Assembly (NCBI GenBank): GCA_000697665.1
Contig: KL197726.1
Coordinates: 134,784 to 198,783, forward strand
Source: Jaapia argillacea MUCL 33604
Lineage: Eukaryota > Basidiomycota > Agaricomycetes > Jaapiales > Jaapiaceae
DNA: 64,000 bases
Direction of reading: 5' to 3'
The notes beneath the pieces were generated by a model that did no database searches, had not been told where the DNA came from, and worked only from the letters and a program-made list of their open reading frames with translations. Shown here piece after piece: positions 33,823 to 45,900 of this stretch. The position numbers were made by a program, and so were the translations under genes. Numbering within the stretch: position 1 is the first letter of the stretch; every line of letters starts with the position of its first letter.

Positions 33823-35515
33823 CTAGTTCTCACTAATCGCAACACCAGGGCCAGAAATAATGGCCTTTATCACACCCTTCCCATCCTCGCTTTTACCGGC
33901 ACGGACAGCAGTGAACGCATTCACTGCCTCTTCGAACGAGAACCTGCACCAAGTGGTATCAAACACACCGTCTGAACAGGTGGTCACACAATCAAGACTT
34001 ACCGATGGGTAACGAGGGGTTTGAGATCAATCTTGCCGTCAGCAACCAGAGCAATGGCAAGAGCGTAGTCCCCAGGCTGGTTCAAGAACCGGGATTAACA
34101 GGGAATCTTATCCGTGTAACTCAGTTACGTACGCCATAACGGAACGAGCCCTTGATGGTGAGCTCCTTAGCGAGTAAAGCCATGATGGGTAACGTAGCCT
34201 GTGGTGCACCCATTCCAACCTACCATCATTTCGATATCACTGTCAATATAACGAACCGATCAAGAATGGGTGGGTGAAGTGAATCCTGACCTGAACGTAT
34301 GTCCCTCCAGCCTTAGCCACCAAGATTCCGGTTTGAATCGATACCTCCGCCCCACTAGCGTCCACCACCACATCCAGCCCGTCAATCCCGAGTGCGGCTT
34401 TCATCGCCGCCGCATTCCTCTCCGAAAACTGCAATTTGGTCTCACCCTCTTTCAGAGCTGGCGGCAAATAAACATCTGTTGCAGCATACTGCTTAGCGAA
34501 TTCCAAACGGGCTGGTACAATATCCACTGCAATAATGCGAGAGGCGCCGAGAGCCTTTGCCACTGCCATGCATACGAGGCCGACGGGTCCGCAGCCGAAG
34601 ACGGCGATGGTTTGGGAGGCCCGGAGGGAGGCTAGGGTCGATACGGCGTGAACGCCGACTGAGAGGGGTTCCATCTAGTTGGGAAACAAAAAGTAAATTG
34701 GTAAGGAAGGAACAGCTAGATAGGAAGGACGCACCATGGCGCCCTCTTCCAAAGAGACGCCCGAAGGGAGTGGATAGACGAGATCTGAGGGAAGTCGGTA
34801 GTACCGGCAGAGCGTGCCATCATTAGGAGGTGTAGCCGCGAAAACCATGTCGGGGCAAAGCTACACGATGACAAGGATATCGGATATCAACGTATGGGTA
34901 TTGGGAGAGAAGCTATGCTGACCTCATAGCAACCTCTTTTGCAATATTCACAGGTGCGACAGCCTGCTCCGGGCTCCATCGCGACCCTGTCACCAACTTT
35001 GACTCGCGTAACCTTGGATCCAACTGAGTGGCGGGATTAGAGTTGAGTGCTATGTGTAAGGAAAGAGAAAGTCGAACCTTTATAGACAACTCCAGCGGAT
35101 TCGTGTCCAAGGACCTGTAGGTGAGTGAATACTAATCCGAAGTGTGTCGCAAGGATCGATATACCATGGGATCCTTGACGATAAAGTCTCCGATGTGGCC
35201 ATGCACGAGGAAGTGGACCTGAAAGCGCTGATCTAGCCATCTATCTTCAATCGCAAGGAAACAGACGTCGTACATCAGAACCACAGATGCCTGAAAACAT
35301 ACAGGTAAGTCATCAGTGGATTCCAGTCACGCAAGACAGAAAAACGCACCAGTCTTCTTCACTTCCACTAGCACCTCATCATCGCGTACTAACACTTGTG
35401 GTTAGTATACGGTGGTGTCAGTGATCATGTGAAAAGACCAACTTTGCGGGATGGGTTTCTCCTCAAAGACGACATCGTCGACAGCTCTCAAGGTGAAAGA
35501 TGGGTTGGAGGACAT
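33823..35515 (-). CDS. zinc-dependent polyol (sorbitol/xylitol-type) dehydrogenase
   Basis: Medium-chain dehydrogenase that interconverts polyols and ketoses with NAD(H). The minus-strand start at 35,515 reads MSSNPSFTLRAVDDVVFEEK. After VRDDEVLVEVKKT comes a 17-base exon (35,274-35,290) encoding GICGSD with the catalytic zinc Cys. Then HFLVHGHIGDFIVKDPM, VLGHESAGVVYK with its zinc-ligand region, and the structural zinc loop CRTCEYCKRGCYELCP. The Rossmann motif VFGCGPVGLVCMAVAKALGA and the NAD-selecting Asp (IIAVDI) follow, and the end is GPGVAISEN. All landmarks are present. A rough match of the CTAATC motif lies about 100 bases upstream. Sorbitol and xylitol dehydrogenases cannot be told apart by eye. 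Confidence 0.9.
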
Positions 35516-35612
35516 GGTAGTCGACGATCTGGGGAAAGAGAAGGCACCTTGGTCATTACCTTGCGATTATATGGGAAACATGAACTCACATGCAGCCAAT
35601 CTGGGGAATGTA

Positions 35613-35629
35613 GCTGATAAGATTAGATT
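35613..35629 (-). promoter_or_regulatory. CTAATCTTATCAG motif upstream of the polyol dehydrogenase
   Basis: The minus strand reads GAATCTAATCTTATCAG, almost identical to the copy upstream of paralogue B, in the same orientation relative to its gene and about 100 bases before the ATG. Confidence 0.35.
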
Positions 35630-36244
35630 CGATATTGGACTCTCAACCTTAATAAGAATAGGGCATTGGAATTGAAGGGAGCTTGCCCCAGCAACATGCA
35701 ATGGAGGGATTGATTGCCATGACTTTCGCATGGATTTTGGGCGAGAATATGGGTAAAGTACGGATAATACTTTTGGGAAACCCCCCCTTTCTGCTGGAAA
35801 CCCGGGTTAAGCGAGAAACAGCCAAGTCGGGCGAAACGCAGGAGGGATTTTCGGGCGGCGTCAAGCCCGAGGGTGCCTGGTTCTAGCCGAGGAAGATTGA
35901 TGCCGGGATTGGCCGAGAATCGCCAACCACGCGAACTGCGAATATACTGTAGACAACATCAAAAATCAAAAGTAAATTGTTTGAAAAGATTGTAAAATTA
36001 GTGATAAAGTGACATATGAGTACATGTAACATTATTTCGGGGTGGTTTTCTCGACTTTCGGTAAACAAGCCGTTGCCGCTGTCTACAACGATGAGCCCTC
36101 CGGACAGCACCAGGAGAATTGTATGATTCAGGTAATAGAGAAACAGATCTTTCAACTTGGTCAAGACGTCCCGTAGCGCTGGCGGAGCTCTCAGAGAAAT
36201 GGTTGGGTTACGAGAGAGTGCAAACGATGAAGCGGTCTGATCGA
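35630..36244. other. intergenic, nothing recognised
   Basis: Upstream of the dehydrogenase gene and before the pseudogene. No similarity to the 5' half of the epoxide hydrolase genes was seen here, so the pseudogene is truly 5'-truncated. Confidence 0.5.
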
Positions 36245-37080
36245 GGAATGGACACTCGCAAGATGGCCACAGAATATGGAAACCCATTTCTCCCCTATCC
36301 TTGCTTTCACTCACCTCGCCATCAGCTGTGAGCCCCCAACCTTCACACGCTCCCCTCTCCTCGCGCTCTCCCGTCTTCTTCATGCTACATCCTTGTATAC
36401 AGTTTACACCAAGGCCGAGCTCGCCGGACTCGAATGTACCAAATGTTTGCGGAGAAAGGGCGTGGTTATTATCTGGAGCAAGCGACTCAACCAGATCTAG
36501 AGACGCTCGGTTACTCCCTCGTCGACTCGCCTGTTGGATTTTTAGGATGGATTTACGAGAAACTGGTGAATTGGATTGATGAATACCCCTGGGACGATGA
36601 CGAACGTGATTATCCCCTCCATTCTCTAACCTCTTTCCACCCTTGCTGACCTTTTTCTTTAGATTTGACCTGAATCTCTAGCTATCGGTTCTCGCGAGTC
36701 CGCCCTGCAGCTTCCATCCGTATCTACTATGAGATGCACAACGCTAACGAACGCGTCGGGATTTCGTTGGCCAGACCTGTTCCGATGGGCGTGTCGTACT
36801 TCCCAAAACAATCAATGGTCGTACCGAAATCGTCAGGCCATCTATACTTTCTACGTGCTGCCCTTATTCTGAATGATACCCTCCTTCATACAATCCCTAG
36901 GTGGATGCGAACAGCTGGTAACATCGTTTTCGAGGGTGGCCATTCTTCTGGTGGCCAATTTGCAGCTTATGAAAAACCTGAACCACTCGTTCACGACTTA
37001 GGATGATGTTTGGGAAAGGTGGGGCTGCATTCGGTGTTGTGCTTAGCAAGAGCGGTGGTTATTCGTCTCGAAGAGACCCG
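36245..37080 (+). pseudogene. epoxide hydrolase, copy 3, 5'-truncated
   Basis: Starts abruptly at the exon encoding TRKMATEYG and so lacks the N-terminal domain, the oxyanion hole and the nucleophile Asp. About 55 bases between the TEYG codons and the following intron are missing compared with copy 2. The lid (LVDSPVGFLGWIYEKLVNW) and LARPVPMGVSYFPKQ are kept; the catalytic His region reads SSGGQFAAYEKPEPL, with Gln and Tyr in place of HF..H. The frame changes near 36,999 before MFGKGGAAFGVV. Similarity to copy 1 goes on for 300 bases past the stop (to about 37,390). Clearly dead. Confidence 0.85.
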
Positions 37081-37399
37081 GTTGTTGGGAACATGTATGA
37101 TTATTATTGCCGTTTCTGTGAGTCTACGAAGTCCTTCATTTTACATCTCAATTCGCAGTGGATGTTGGTAACACACCAACGGCTCGGAGCTTTTCTTGGA
37201 TTCCAAATCAGCATTCGAGAGCATATCATTGTTCCTCGGGAGGATTCTGCTCTCCGACGCTCGCACCAACACCTAACGAGAAAAATCCGGTTCTATTCCG
37301 CTTCGGTTACTCACCGGTATGTAGGGGTCACACCATTGAACCACGATGAGTTATCTCTGAAAATGGCGGGCCTCCCTTCGACACCACATTCTTCGGAAG

Positions 37400-37918
37400 G
37401 TACGAGGGAAGCTTGAGAATGCCGTGAGTGGAGTGGGACTTTGAACTAATTGCTGAAAGGCCTCGGAATGGTGATGGTATCTTTGGTAAGTATTTGTCTC
37501 GGTATGTATTTCCCTGTCTTCCACCCATTTCCGCTGATGTGTCTCTGCGTAGTTGATGTCCCTGAAGATCATTCGGTCGATGATCATCAGCCCTTCTGAA
37601 TTCGACGTGTTCCAGAACAAGGTTCGGTCCAATTTTCGAGGGTTGCGCCCTGCCTGGTATAAAATAAACCCCGTTGGTGGGTGGATTGACAGTAAAGATT
37701 CTTTTCACCCGTGTTGTGAGTACCAGCTTGGTCTTTGCCCTCTCACCCAAGGTGACATCTACTCACACAACGTACGGTGTAGATCCTAAACGCAATCACC
37801 CCACCTTGGTACTTTCCTAACACTCATCTCGACGTTTCCGTTCTGTAAGTGATACACTGCTCATCTCTCCCCAGTACTTTCCGTCTCGTCCTCACATAGC
37901 ATTCATGCTAGATACACC
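37400..37918. other. intergenic, promoter of the first small secreted protein
   Basis: No gene seen. TATAAAA lies near 37,659, about 260 bases before the next ATG. A 55-base GTAAGT..CATAG stretch at 37,845-37,899 could be an intron in the 5' leader. Confidence 0.4.
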
Positions 37919-38092
37919 ATGAAAGTCATCTTATCAAGCGTTCTCCTACTCCTTGCGGCCTTCGCCACGAGCGCCGTTGCCACTCCTTATGTGACAGTCG
38001 GACCTCCCTGCACAAAGCAATGCCCGCCCAAGACGTATTTGTGCGTCGGTCCATGTGAATGCCTCACTTCGGGTCAGGCTTGTCCCTTGTAA
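37919..38092 (+). CDS. small secreted cysteine-rich protein 1
   Basis: A 57-residue protein. Residues 1-21 are a clear signal peptide (MKVILSSVLLLLAAFATSAV, then A). The mature part has six cysteines in the order CX3CX6CX3CXCX6C, with CPPKTYLCVGPCECL in the middle, and ends ACPL. The paralogue at 38,933 has exactly the same spacing. Six cysteines suggest three disulfides and an extracellular role. Small secreted proteins of this size are often effectors, inhibitors or antimicrobial peptides in fungi, but no known family is recognised. It was chosen on the strength of the signal peptide and the paralogue. Confidence 0.75.
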   Translation: MKVILSSVLLLLAAFATSAVATPYVTVGPPCTKQCPPKTYLCVGPCECLTSGQACPL

Positions 38093-38932
38093 GCGTAGCA
38101 AGGCAATTGGCAATGAAGTGTCCTTGAAGGTTTCTGAATATTGGCGGCCTTTGAACCTTTGAAGAGTGCTTGATGAATGTCCATAACTCGATTGACATTG
38201 AGAAATGTGCGGAACTCAGTACGACTGTTTATGCGAACTCGCCGTCAGTAACCCCACCCATCTTCCCTTCTCCTGTATTGCATTTCTGCCCGCGTCTCGG
38301 ATTTAGTGGTTTTATTCAGACCTCCGTCTTCCTTCACACAACCTGCTTCGGCAGCTGTTTCTCGTGACGGCCTGCTGCCGTGATTGTGTGGGAGGTCCAG
38401 GAGATTTACGAATTGCTGCAGGGAGGGTGACTGACATTCTCCGCTCAACCCCCTGATGTTTGTTATAGGGCCCGCCTGCTGGTGCCTGTTGATCGCCCTG
38501 CGATGAATTGTTTACGATGGTGCGTCCCAACTCTCCGACCATGTTCCGTCATAGATGCCGTTGAATCATTTGCTTGGTAGTCACCAGAATGTTTTTCAAT
38601 ACAGTTTGTGACATTGATGGAGGACGGAGCTCTCAGGTGTGCCCATATGGCATTTTGAACCGAGCAGCGTCGAATCCATAAAGCGAATGGGTCGCGAGGG
38701 TCAAGGAATCCCCCGTCAGTCACACTTCGACGCCTTCTTGTACGTGGAGACTCGATCCTCCCTCTCCTGCCCCACCGAACAACACTGACCAATTGCTCTT
38801 CTAGACACCCGAACAAGGTCATCCTCTTCAGCCATCTGCCCCGGAGTCATTGAACTTCAGTCACTTTGATGTGCGGACACCCTCCTTCATTCAAATGTCT
38901 CACATTTGACGAATCACTCTAATAGAACGACG
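38093..38932. other. intergenic between the two small secreted proteins
   Basis: No convincing gene; the frame at 38,463-38,822 (minus) is Arg-rich and has no family features. Confidence 0.5.
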
Positions 38933-39115
38933 ATGAAGCTGCAAATGCTATCCACAATTCTTATTCTCTTGTTCGCGGTGACCACAACCACCATGGCTTC
39001 GCCGAATCCGAATCCCCAAACCGCCAACCCTTGTGAAAAGAAGTGTCCTCCGAGGACGTACCTTTGCCCCGGACCGTGTGACTGTATTCCTATGGGGGCG
39101 ATGTGTATCCTGTAG
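38933..39115 (+). CDS. small secreted cysteine-rich protein 2
   Basis: A 60-residue protein. The signal peptide starts MKLQMLSTILILLFAVTTTT and is likely cut after MAS. A short Asn/Pro spacer (PNPNPQTANP) leads into the cysteine core CEKKCPPRTYLCPGPCDCI, ending AMCIL. Cysteine spacing CX3CX6CX3CXCX6C is identical to protein 1, and CPP(K/R)TYLC and GPC(E/D)C are conserved. The local duplicate has diverged in the leader and spacer but not in the core, which suggests selection on the fold. Function unknown. Confidence 0.75.
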   Translation: MKLQMLSTILILLFAVTTTTMASPNPNPQTANPCEKKCPPRTYLCPGPCDCIPMGAMCIL

Positions 39116-39520
39116 TTATCAAAACGGCAGTGTGGCCAGATTTTCTACTAGTAGATCGTCCTTGATCGTTCCGACTTCGAGCCTTGGAGGGTCGTGCGTT
39201 AGGGATGAATCCAAGCCTCAGCGTTCCTTGGCTACATAGGGATAATGGATATGCAAAAAGGTATAAAAATTCCAGTACCGGGAAGCGATAACGCGGCACT
39301 TTGCCTTCTTGTCGCTCAAGATCTAAATATCCCTTCAAAATCTCCGTGGAGAGTCCAAATCACTTGTGACAACTTGAAGGCGAAGACCCGAAGTCATTGG
39401 TACATCGGTCACACCCTACCAGTATCACGCGTCACGTGTCTCTTCCAGCCCTTACTGGTTTCGGGAGTCAAACTCGAGCCCATACTCACTTCGCAGCTTG
39501 CCCATAAGATTTCTGAAGCT
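39116..39520. other. intergenic, nothing recognised
   Basis: An in-frame extension of the next gene could start as early as 39,245 but has no F-box-like content; it is treated as upstream sequence. Confidence 0.5.
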
Positions 39521-40954
39521 ATGCTATCATCGCCTTTCCCTCTGCTGGAGCTACCCTCAGAGCTCATTGACGCTGTCATTGATTTTGTAGATGAGCACTC
39601 TGACGTTCTCGCTCTCGCCCTCACCTGCCATCTGTTCAACGCCATCCTCATACCCGATCATCTCCGCTACAGAAAGATATCCATCTCTCTTCCACATCTC
39701 GACATACTCCAAGACCTCATTTCTCGGCCTGCTCTCGCACTCAACGTAAGGTGTCTCATTGTAAAACACAAACGCAACTGCCCGCCACCTTATGACCATC
39801 GCCATCGTTGTTGTGAGACCGCGGAGTCAGAGACTGAAGCTGAAAATACGCTATGTAGGGCTTTGGGGCTTATGCGGAACTTGCAGAAATTGGAATGGTG
39901 GCTCCGCCAGTTGTTGTACACCAAGGATCTGATCTGGGAGACCATAAACGCGTCATGCCCACAGCTCTCCGAGCTCGTCGTCAGAGAGGCGACGTATTGC
40001 CGCAAGCGTTCATTGTCAACGTCAAAGGTCCGTAAGCTATATCTGTAGTATTATTTCTCATTGGTTAAATCCCTCCTGTAGTTGTTCGAACTTCGAAACA
40101 TTGAGACCCTTGACATGTGTCTGTCATCCGAGCTCATCACTGGAGTTCCTCCTCGCGTAGAGCATTTAAGAACGTTGCTCCTCCAGTGTCCAAATCTCCA
40201 CACCCTCAATATGAGCTTTGCACTCTCATACCTCGGCTTCCATATCCCATTCGACGACATCTTTCGGCACGCTTTCTGGCCCTTCTTGCAATACGTCCGC
40301 CTAGCAAAAGTGTCCTCAGACCCCGACATATTCAAGTCGTTCCTTGCTCGTCATCCGACAATCGAACAACTTATGTTTTATAGATGTTCCGGCGGCTCGG
40401 AATCTGTGGCTATGCTGGACGACCTTGATGAAGGCAGCTTGCCAAATCTTCGTATCCTGGCTATGGATTACGATATCGTATACGGGCCATGTATTGATCG
40501 GCTCTTATGCGCCGCTCATTGGCCTTTTTTACAGCGTTTGACACTCGCCTCCGTGTCTATCACACCCAAAATCTTCGCTTCCTTCGTCACCCGTCACCCT
40601 TCCCTCCGGTATCTTAATACCGAGCACCGCACTACCCCCGACCTCGTATCCTCAGGAGTACTCGTCGAAATGGAGCCAGGATCTCTCCCCAATCTACAGG
40701 AATTCTCTGGTAGTCACGATGATGCGTTGCTCGTGTGCACGGCCAGGCCTCCCGTCGAGAAATTGGGCATATTCAGAGTTGAGGAAGTCAATCGCAGCCC
40801 GAGGCTAGTAGGGGCGGCCCTTCAACTCGTTTCCGGTACTCTGAGAAGAATTTCTTGGACGGGTCTCGAGCCGTTTCGAAATGAGGTCGCTGTGAAGTTT
40901 GCGCGATGCATCCCCCAGTTGACCGCGGAGTGGGTAGAAGAAAGAGGTTATTGA
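39521..40954 (+). CDS. F-box-like / LRR-like protein, paralogue of 17,478
   Basis: Exons 39,521-40,027 and 40,082-40,954 give about 459 residues. The F-box-like start reads LLELPSELIDAVIDFVDEHS and LALTCHLFNAILIPDHLRYR, close to the first gene. The intron falls after the matching SK codons in the same phase; its donor GTCCGT is weak but agrees with the paralogue. The second exon contains FKSFLARHPTIEQLMFY and FASFVTRHPSLRYLN, echoes of the same repeat. Likely a substrate adaptor of an SCF-type ligase, substrate unknown. The ATG at 39,521 matches the length of the first gene; earlier in-frame codons are ignored. Confidence 0.8.
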
Positions 40955-41322
40955 GGTCAGCTCTCGAGGCATATGGAGGCGTTGCCCACTCTGATACTTC
41001 TAACCCAGCCCAACCAAGCCCGCCTCGACCGCACAAATGTATCTTGGACAACGATTCGTATTCTGCCACACGGAGTGGATATGGCATTCGTAGCTTTCTA
41101 TTTATTGAAAATGTCTTTGTTTTTGGTCGCTTGGCAATTCGTTCGAGATACAATCCCACGGATATATCGGGACATCATGGATACCACACTTTATATACTT
41201 TGACTTCGACACGTCTCCTAAGTGCTCACGGTTCGAGCTCGTGCATTTCGACATTCAAGTCAAGAGTGAGGTAGAAGGAGACAAAATATGGGGTGGCAGA
41301 GGAGGGAGGTCGCAAGTCAGCT
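40955..41322. other. intergenic between convergent genes
   Basis: Nothing recognised. Confidence 0.5.
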
Positions 41323-42592
41323 TCAGTTCGGTAGGATGGAGACCACCCCAAAACGCCGAAACAAAGGAGTGAGAAGTTGATAATGCAGGTACACTGTGTT
41401 CACATCGATGAGTTGAAAACGGCAGACAAAGGCATCGGAGAAACAGACCTTGAGTGTTGTGGTATAGTCCCCAAGGATTCGAGTCATTGAAAGGCGATGG
41501 TAGCCCGGACGAGGGACATTCCAGACCTTCATACCAGCTGTGGTGCCATACGAGCTTATCTCTGATCGAGGCATCGTCAATAAGGAAATGAAGAGTTGCC
41601 AGTAGCGTGGGAATGAATTCGGTGATCGTCGTGTGGAGGGCTGCGCCGACAATCTGGTCTAAGAAAGGGTTGGAAGACATGGACCGGGTTGGCCGCAACA
41701 GCTCGTGTATGCCATCCCAGTTGAGGTCCCCAACCCATGTCCAGTTTCCCTTCTCTGTTTGGTCGTACGTCCGAGCAGGAGCGGGTACCGGTCCTCTATT
41801 CAAGACGACAGAGTCGGCCCTCCTGGCCTTCGCTAGCCACCAACTTTCCCTCTCCCTCACGCCCGTACGTGGATCAATGAACGGAACGTTGTATCTCTTG
41901 TCCATCGCGTTGGGAGAGAGGTACAGAGTCGACGAAAGAGCGAAACGAACCAACGAGGAGTTCGTTTCCGACAACTCGAGTAATGTCGGAGGTGTGATAT
42001 ACCGGGGTTTCTTGATGGATGGCAGGGATTGGTGACAGATGTGGTGGAACGTACAATACTCAGGCCCAAGACAGGTTGTATTTTCCAGAGGTTGGTACAG
42101 GCCATGACGTTCGAGTGCTTGTAGGATATGTGAGTGCAGGCGATATGTGGTCTCCGATCCGACAAAGATAATGCTCTTTCCTCCAAGGGTAGAGCAGAGT
42201 TTGTTTGCAAGCACCGAAGACGAGGGGGAGGGATGGCTTGAGCGGCAGGAGTCATCGTTCGTATGGAGGATGCCGTGATCCTGAAAGAAGAATCGGAGGT
42301 GCTCAACAACTTGAAGGGCGAACTTGGAGCCTCTAGCAGTGGTAGAAGAAAGAGCAAAGCTTGGTGGATGGGCAAATGGTTGGGAGATAACATGTTTTAT
42401 CGCAGCGTTGACATTCAAGGTGTTGGTGAGCAGGGAATCATTAACATGGGTGATGCTCCAGGATTCGGAATGCAATTTCGGTCTCCATGAGCCTGAAATC
42501 AGGTGGTAGAGAGCACAAGCCAGGGATATGAACAAGAGAGAGATGATAGGGATAGAGAGTGAATGTTTGTAAATTCCTCTTGGTTTCAGCAT
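41323..42592 (-). CDS. PC-esterase-like type II membrane protein
   Basis: Exon 1 (42,592-41,449) and exon 2 (41,393-41,323) give 404 residues. A single anchor lies at residues 10-31 (SLSIPIISLLFISLACALYH), with a lumenal remainder. GGKSIIFVGSETTYRLHSHI occupies the place where PC-esterase/TBL-like proteins have a GDS motif. Further on are ADSVVLNRGPVPAPARTYD and NWTWVGDLNW, and a late WHHSWYEGLECP. The layout fits Golgi proteins that add or remove acetyl groups on glycans; this is inferred from resemblance. The GDS serine motif reads GSE, so catalysis is uncertain. The frame is open upstream to 42,775 but the start at 42,592 gives a clean anchor. Confidence 0.65.
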
Positions 42593-42907
42593 GACGGGAG
42601 ACAGAAAGCAAATGGCGGCGGAATCCTGCAGCCGGAATATATTGCACACCAGGGTTGTGAGGCTCAGCAATATGCTCGATGGTTTCCGTGCCATGCTTGG
42701 TATAGTGATACAAATAATGATGCACTTCATAAGATAAGATCGTAAGATTTGGTCGTTCCCTCGAACTCTTCGCAACCCTCCTCACGAAGGTCCTACTAGC
42801 ATGCTCCGTCTCCGCCTTGCTCTCTCTAGAGGCGGGAGACTTTCCTCTTCTGTTGCCAAACGGTTCACGACCGGAGTCCCGTCGACAGCTAAAGGTCATA
42901 GATCGTG

Positions 42908-45900
42908 TCAGCGGAGAAGGCGAGATGTGGCACTATGAACACACATACACGATGAAGATGCGTCCATGGAATGATCCCCTGCATCTGAGAGGTCTCTCTG
43001 TGCACTATTGTTCCTGATAGGAGGCGAAGTTTCGGGTGTGCCATGGTCGAGAATAGGTATCTGTTTAGGAAGCATGGACCGGCGACGCTGAAAAACACAA
43101 AACAGTTTAAATCAGCATCGAGTACACAGTCTAGAGTATGAGCCCCAACCTTGTTTGTCCCAGCGACCCCAACGCCCTCCAGATCGACCAAGAACTTCGT
43201 CTCGTCCACCTTCGCTCTCTGTTCTACACATTCAACAACCCAGGCGATACCGACAACATGCGGTTTGGGATCATGCATTAGTCTGCCGGAGATGCACATC
43301 AGCGAGAATTCCAAAGCTAGATCGAAAATCAACTTACTTAAGTCGCGTTAAGGTACTCATCAACCCATTCTTGAATACAATGTGCGTACACGTTTGTCCC
43401 GCTCTCGCCAGTATCTGAAAAAAAATGAAGTTAGCCAAGGTTACTACTCGTAAACTTCTACATTGTGCATACCTTTGCACCCAAGCCTTTCAACATCTCC
43501 ACGAACAACCCACCAGCGTCATCGCCGTCGTCAGTCCTCACGTCCACAAATATCACACAACCATCCAACACCTCCAATGACCCTCCCCCCGTTCCCCCTA
43601 CATTCTTCCCGCCTATTCCTTTCCGACCCGTGGAGACATGTCCAGCTCCTCTCCCCAACGTCCCAGGTGCGCTCCTCCCCGCTATCGTGGCATTCCTCAC
43701 GGGTCTGCCACTTCCACTCCTCGTCTCACCCTGACCCTCGGTCGAAGTGGGAGTGGAAGAGGGGTAGGTACTACTCACGGATCTCGTCGTCTTCCCAGAT
43801 CCACTCGGGCCAGGTACAGGTGGGGGTCCCATAGACCCAAGTCTCTTGATAGGCTCAGGTGCAGTGGGCGTTTGCGGCAAGGACGATAACGACTGCGTTA
43901 AGGCCTGGGACGCCAACGACGCTCGTCGGGAAACGTTATGTTTCCAAGATCCCGTGCGAGCCAGCTGCGCACCTTTCTCTTTGTCGTGTCCTTCCGGAGT
44001 TGAAGAGCCAACCTCGGCGGCAGGAGGATCCGAGTCATGGCTCATGAAAACATCTTCATCTCCCTCGTCCATATCCACATCCCTTGCCTTTCCCTTTCCT
44101 TTATGTGAAGGCGAAACATTGAGATCCTCCATCACAACATCTCCACTCCCACCTCCCTTAACCGGACTCCCTTCAACATCAGGCAAAGCAGGCTTCTGAC
44201 TCGCCTTCTGGAAAATCCTCCCCTTGCCCTTGACGAAACCACCCGCACCAAAGATCTTCGCATGAGCACCAGTCACACCTGTCGCAGAACCCGGAGCTCC
44301 AGGTACTCGTCGAGCAGGGATCGTCGACTTGAGCTGAGATGTCGGGACTGGTAAGATGGAAGACGGTCGTTTGACCAGGTTGGTAGTACTCGTCGATGCC
44401 ACGGCTGCATTGGAACTCGAGCCTGAAGCAGCAGCAGACGTACGCACATGTCCAACCGTAGCACTCCTCTTCACACCCAGTCCCGCTCCCACCAATCCAA
44501 CACCAACACCAACACCACTTTTCCTCCTCCCAACCCCAAGCCCACCTAACATACTATCATCCCTCGATACCACCCTATCACCAGCCCCATCCTCCTCATC
44601 CGTACTCTCCCCTTCCCCATCCCTCGTAAATCCCATACTCGTATTGGGCCTCGAAGGAGGTGGCAAACTCAACTTTTCCAATGCCATCGATAGATTACTC
44701 AGGGTACTCTTCGCGCCCGCCCCAGTGCCGACAACACCTCCACCAATAGACGGCCTCGCAACAAGTGATGGCCTGCCCCCGGCCAAAGCCGATAAGGAAC
44801 TCGCTTTACCGGGACTTGATGGTCGACTCTTCGGTTTGCCAGGAGTAGTCGATGTCTGTCCCGCCCCACCAAGATTGGCCACGATTTTGGAACTTGAAGA
44901 TGCGGTGGGCGCAGCAAATGAGAAACCCATCGATTTCCTTTTCTCAAGATTCCCGCCAATCGGTTGACCCGTACTCGACGATGGGACAGCATTCGTCGTC
45001 GTCGAAGAGGTAGAGTCAGTCCCACCAGCAGCAGTACTAGGCCCTACACAAGCATCAATCCAACCACTCCAAAGCATAACCACCAAAAGAAAAACACTTA
45101 CTCGACTTCCTCTTCTTCCCATCCCCATCTTCCTTCTCCTTCACTTTCCCCCTCCCAAACATATCATCCAATTTCCTCTGCTTCAACGCAACACTCGCAC
45201 TCCTCGTAACCCTCCCTCCTCCTCCAAGAGCACCCTCTTTCCCACGTAAAGCAATCGACGCACTCGATTTCGCTCGGCCAGGTTCAGGCGAGGGAGACTT
45301 TGATTTCGCCTTCTTTAGCTGAGGCTTGACCTTGGTTTTGAGCACTGTTTTTTGGGAGGTTGAACGCGTTTCCAAAGCATTAGAGGCGATAGGTATGGAG
45401 GAAGGTTCGAGGGGTTGTGCTTGCACGATAGGCGCGTTGGAAGGACCGGCAACCGACTCTCCGGTCACGGACAGTGAAGGAGCAAGAGATCGTCTCGGCA
45501 GCCGACTCTTCACACTTATCGTTGATCCACCCGTCGCCGCGGCAGACGCCCCAATCACCGCGCCAGTACTTGAAGGGCCAGGAGAACCAAATTGTGGAGT
45601 TGGAGGCACAGGTCGAAGAGGTGAATCGACCAACATGTCATCCGACGGATGAGTCTGAAGAGGCCTCCCCATAATCATGCCACCAGACGAACCAAACTCT
45701 CGCATCCCACTAGGAGTACCGAATTCTCGCATAGAACCTTCTCCTAGTTTCGCCGCTTGAGGAGTAGTCGGTCTGACAAGTCCTCGGTCAATCGACGGCT
45801 CCCTCCCAAAACCAGTAATGTCAGATTTGGATCTAGGTTTGGTCGTAGATTTCTGTTGAGGCGTTTTTCTGGCAATAGCAGTACCGATAGGAGTGCGCGG

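Noticed and set aside
38463-38822. 119-codon frame on the minus strand
   Set aside because: Arg-rich, no domain, no splice or promoter support; most likely chance.
42593-42775. Upstream extension of the PC-esterase-like protein
   Set aside because: The frame is open but adds no family-like sequence; the ATG at 42,592 gives a proper membrane anchor.
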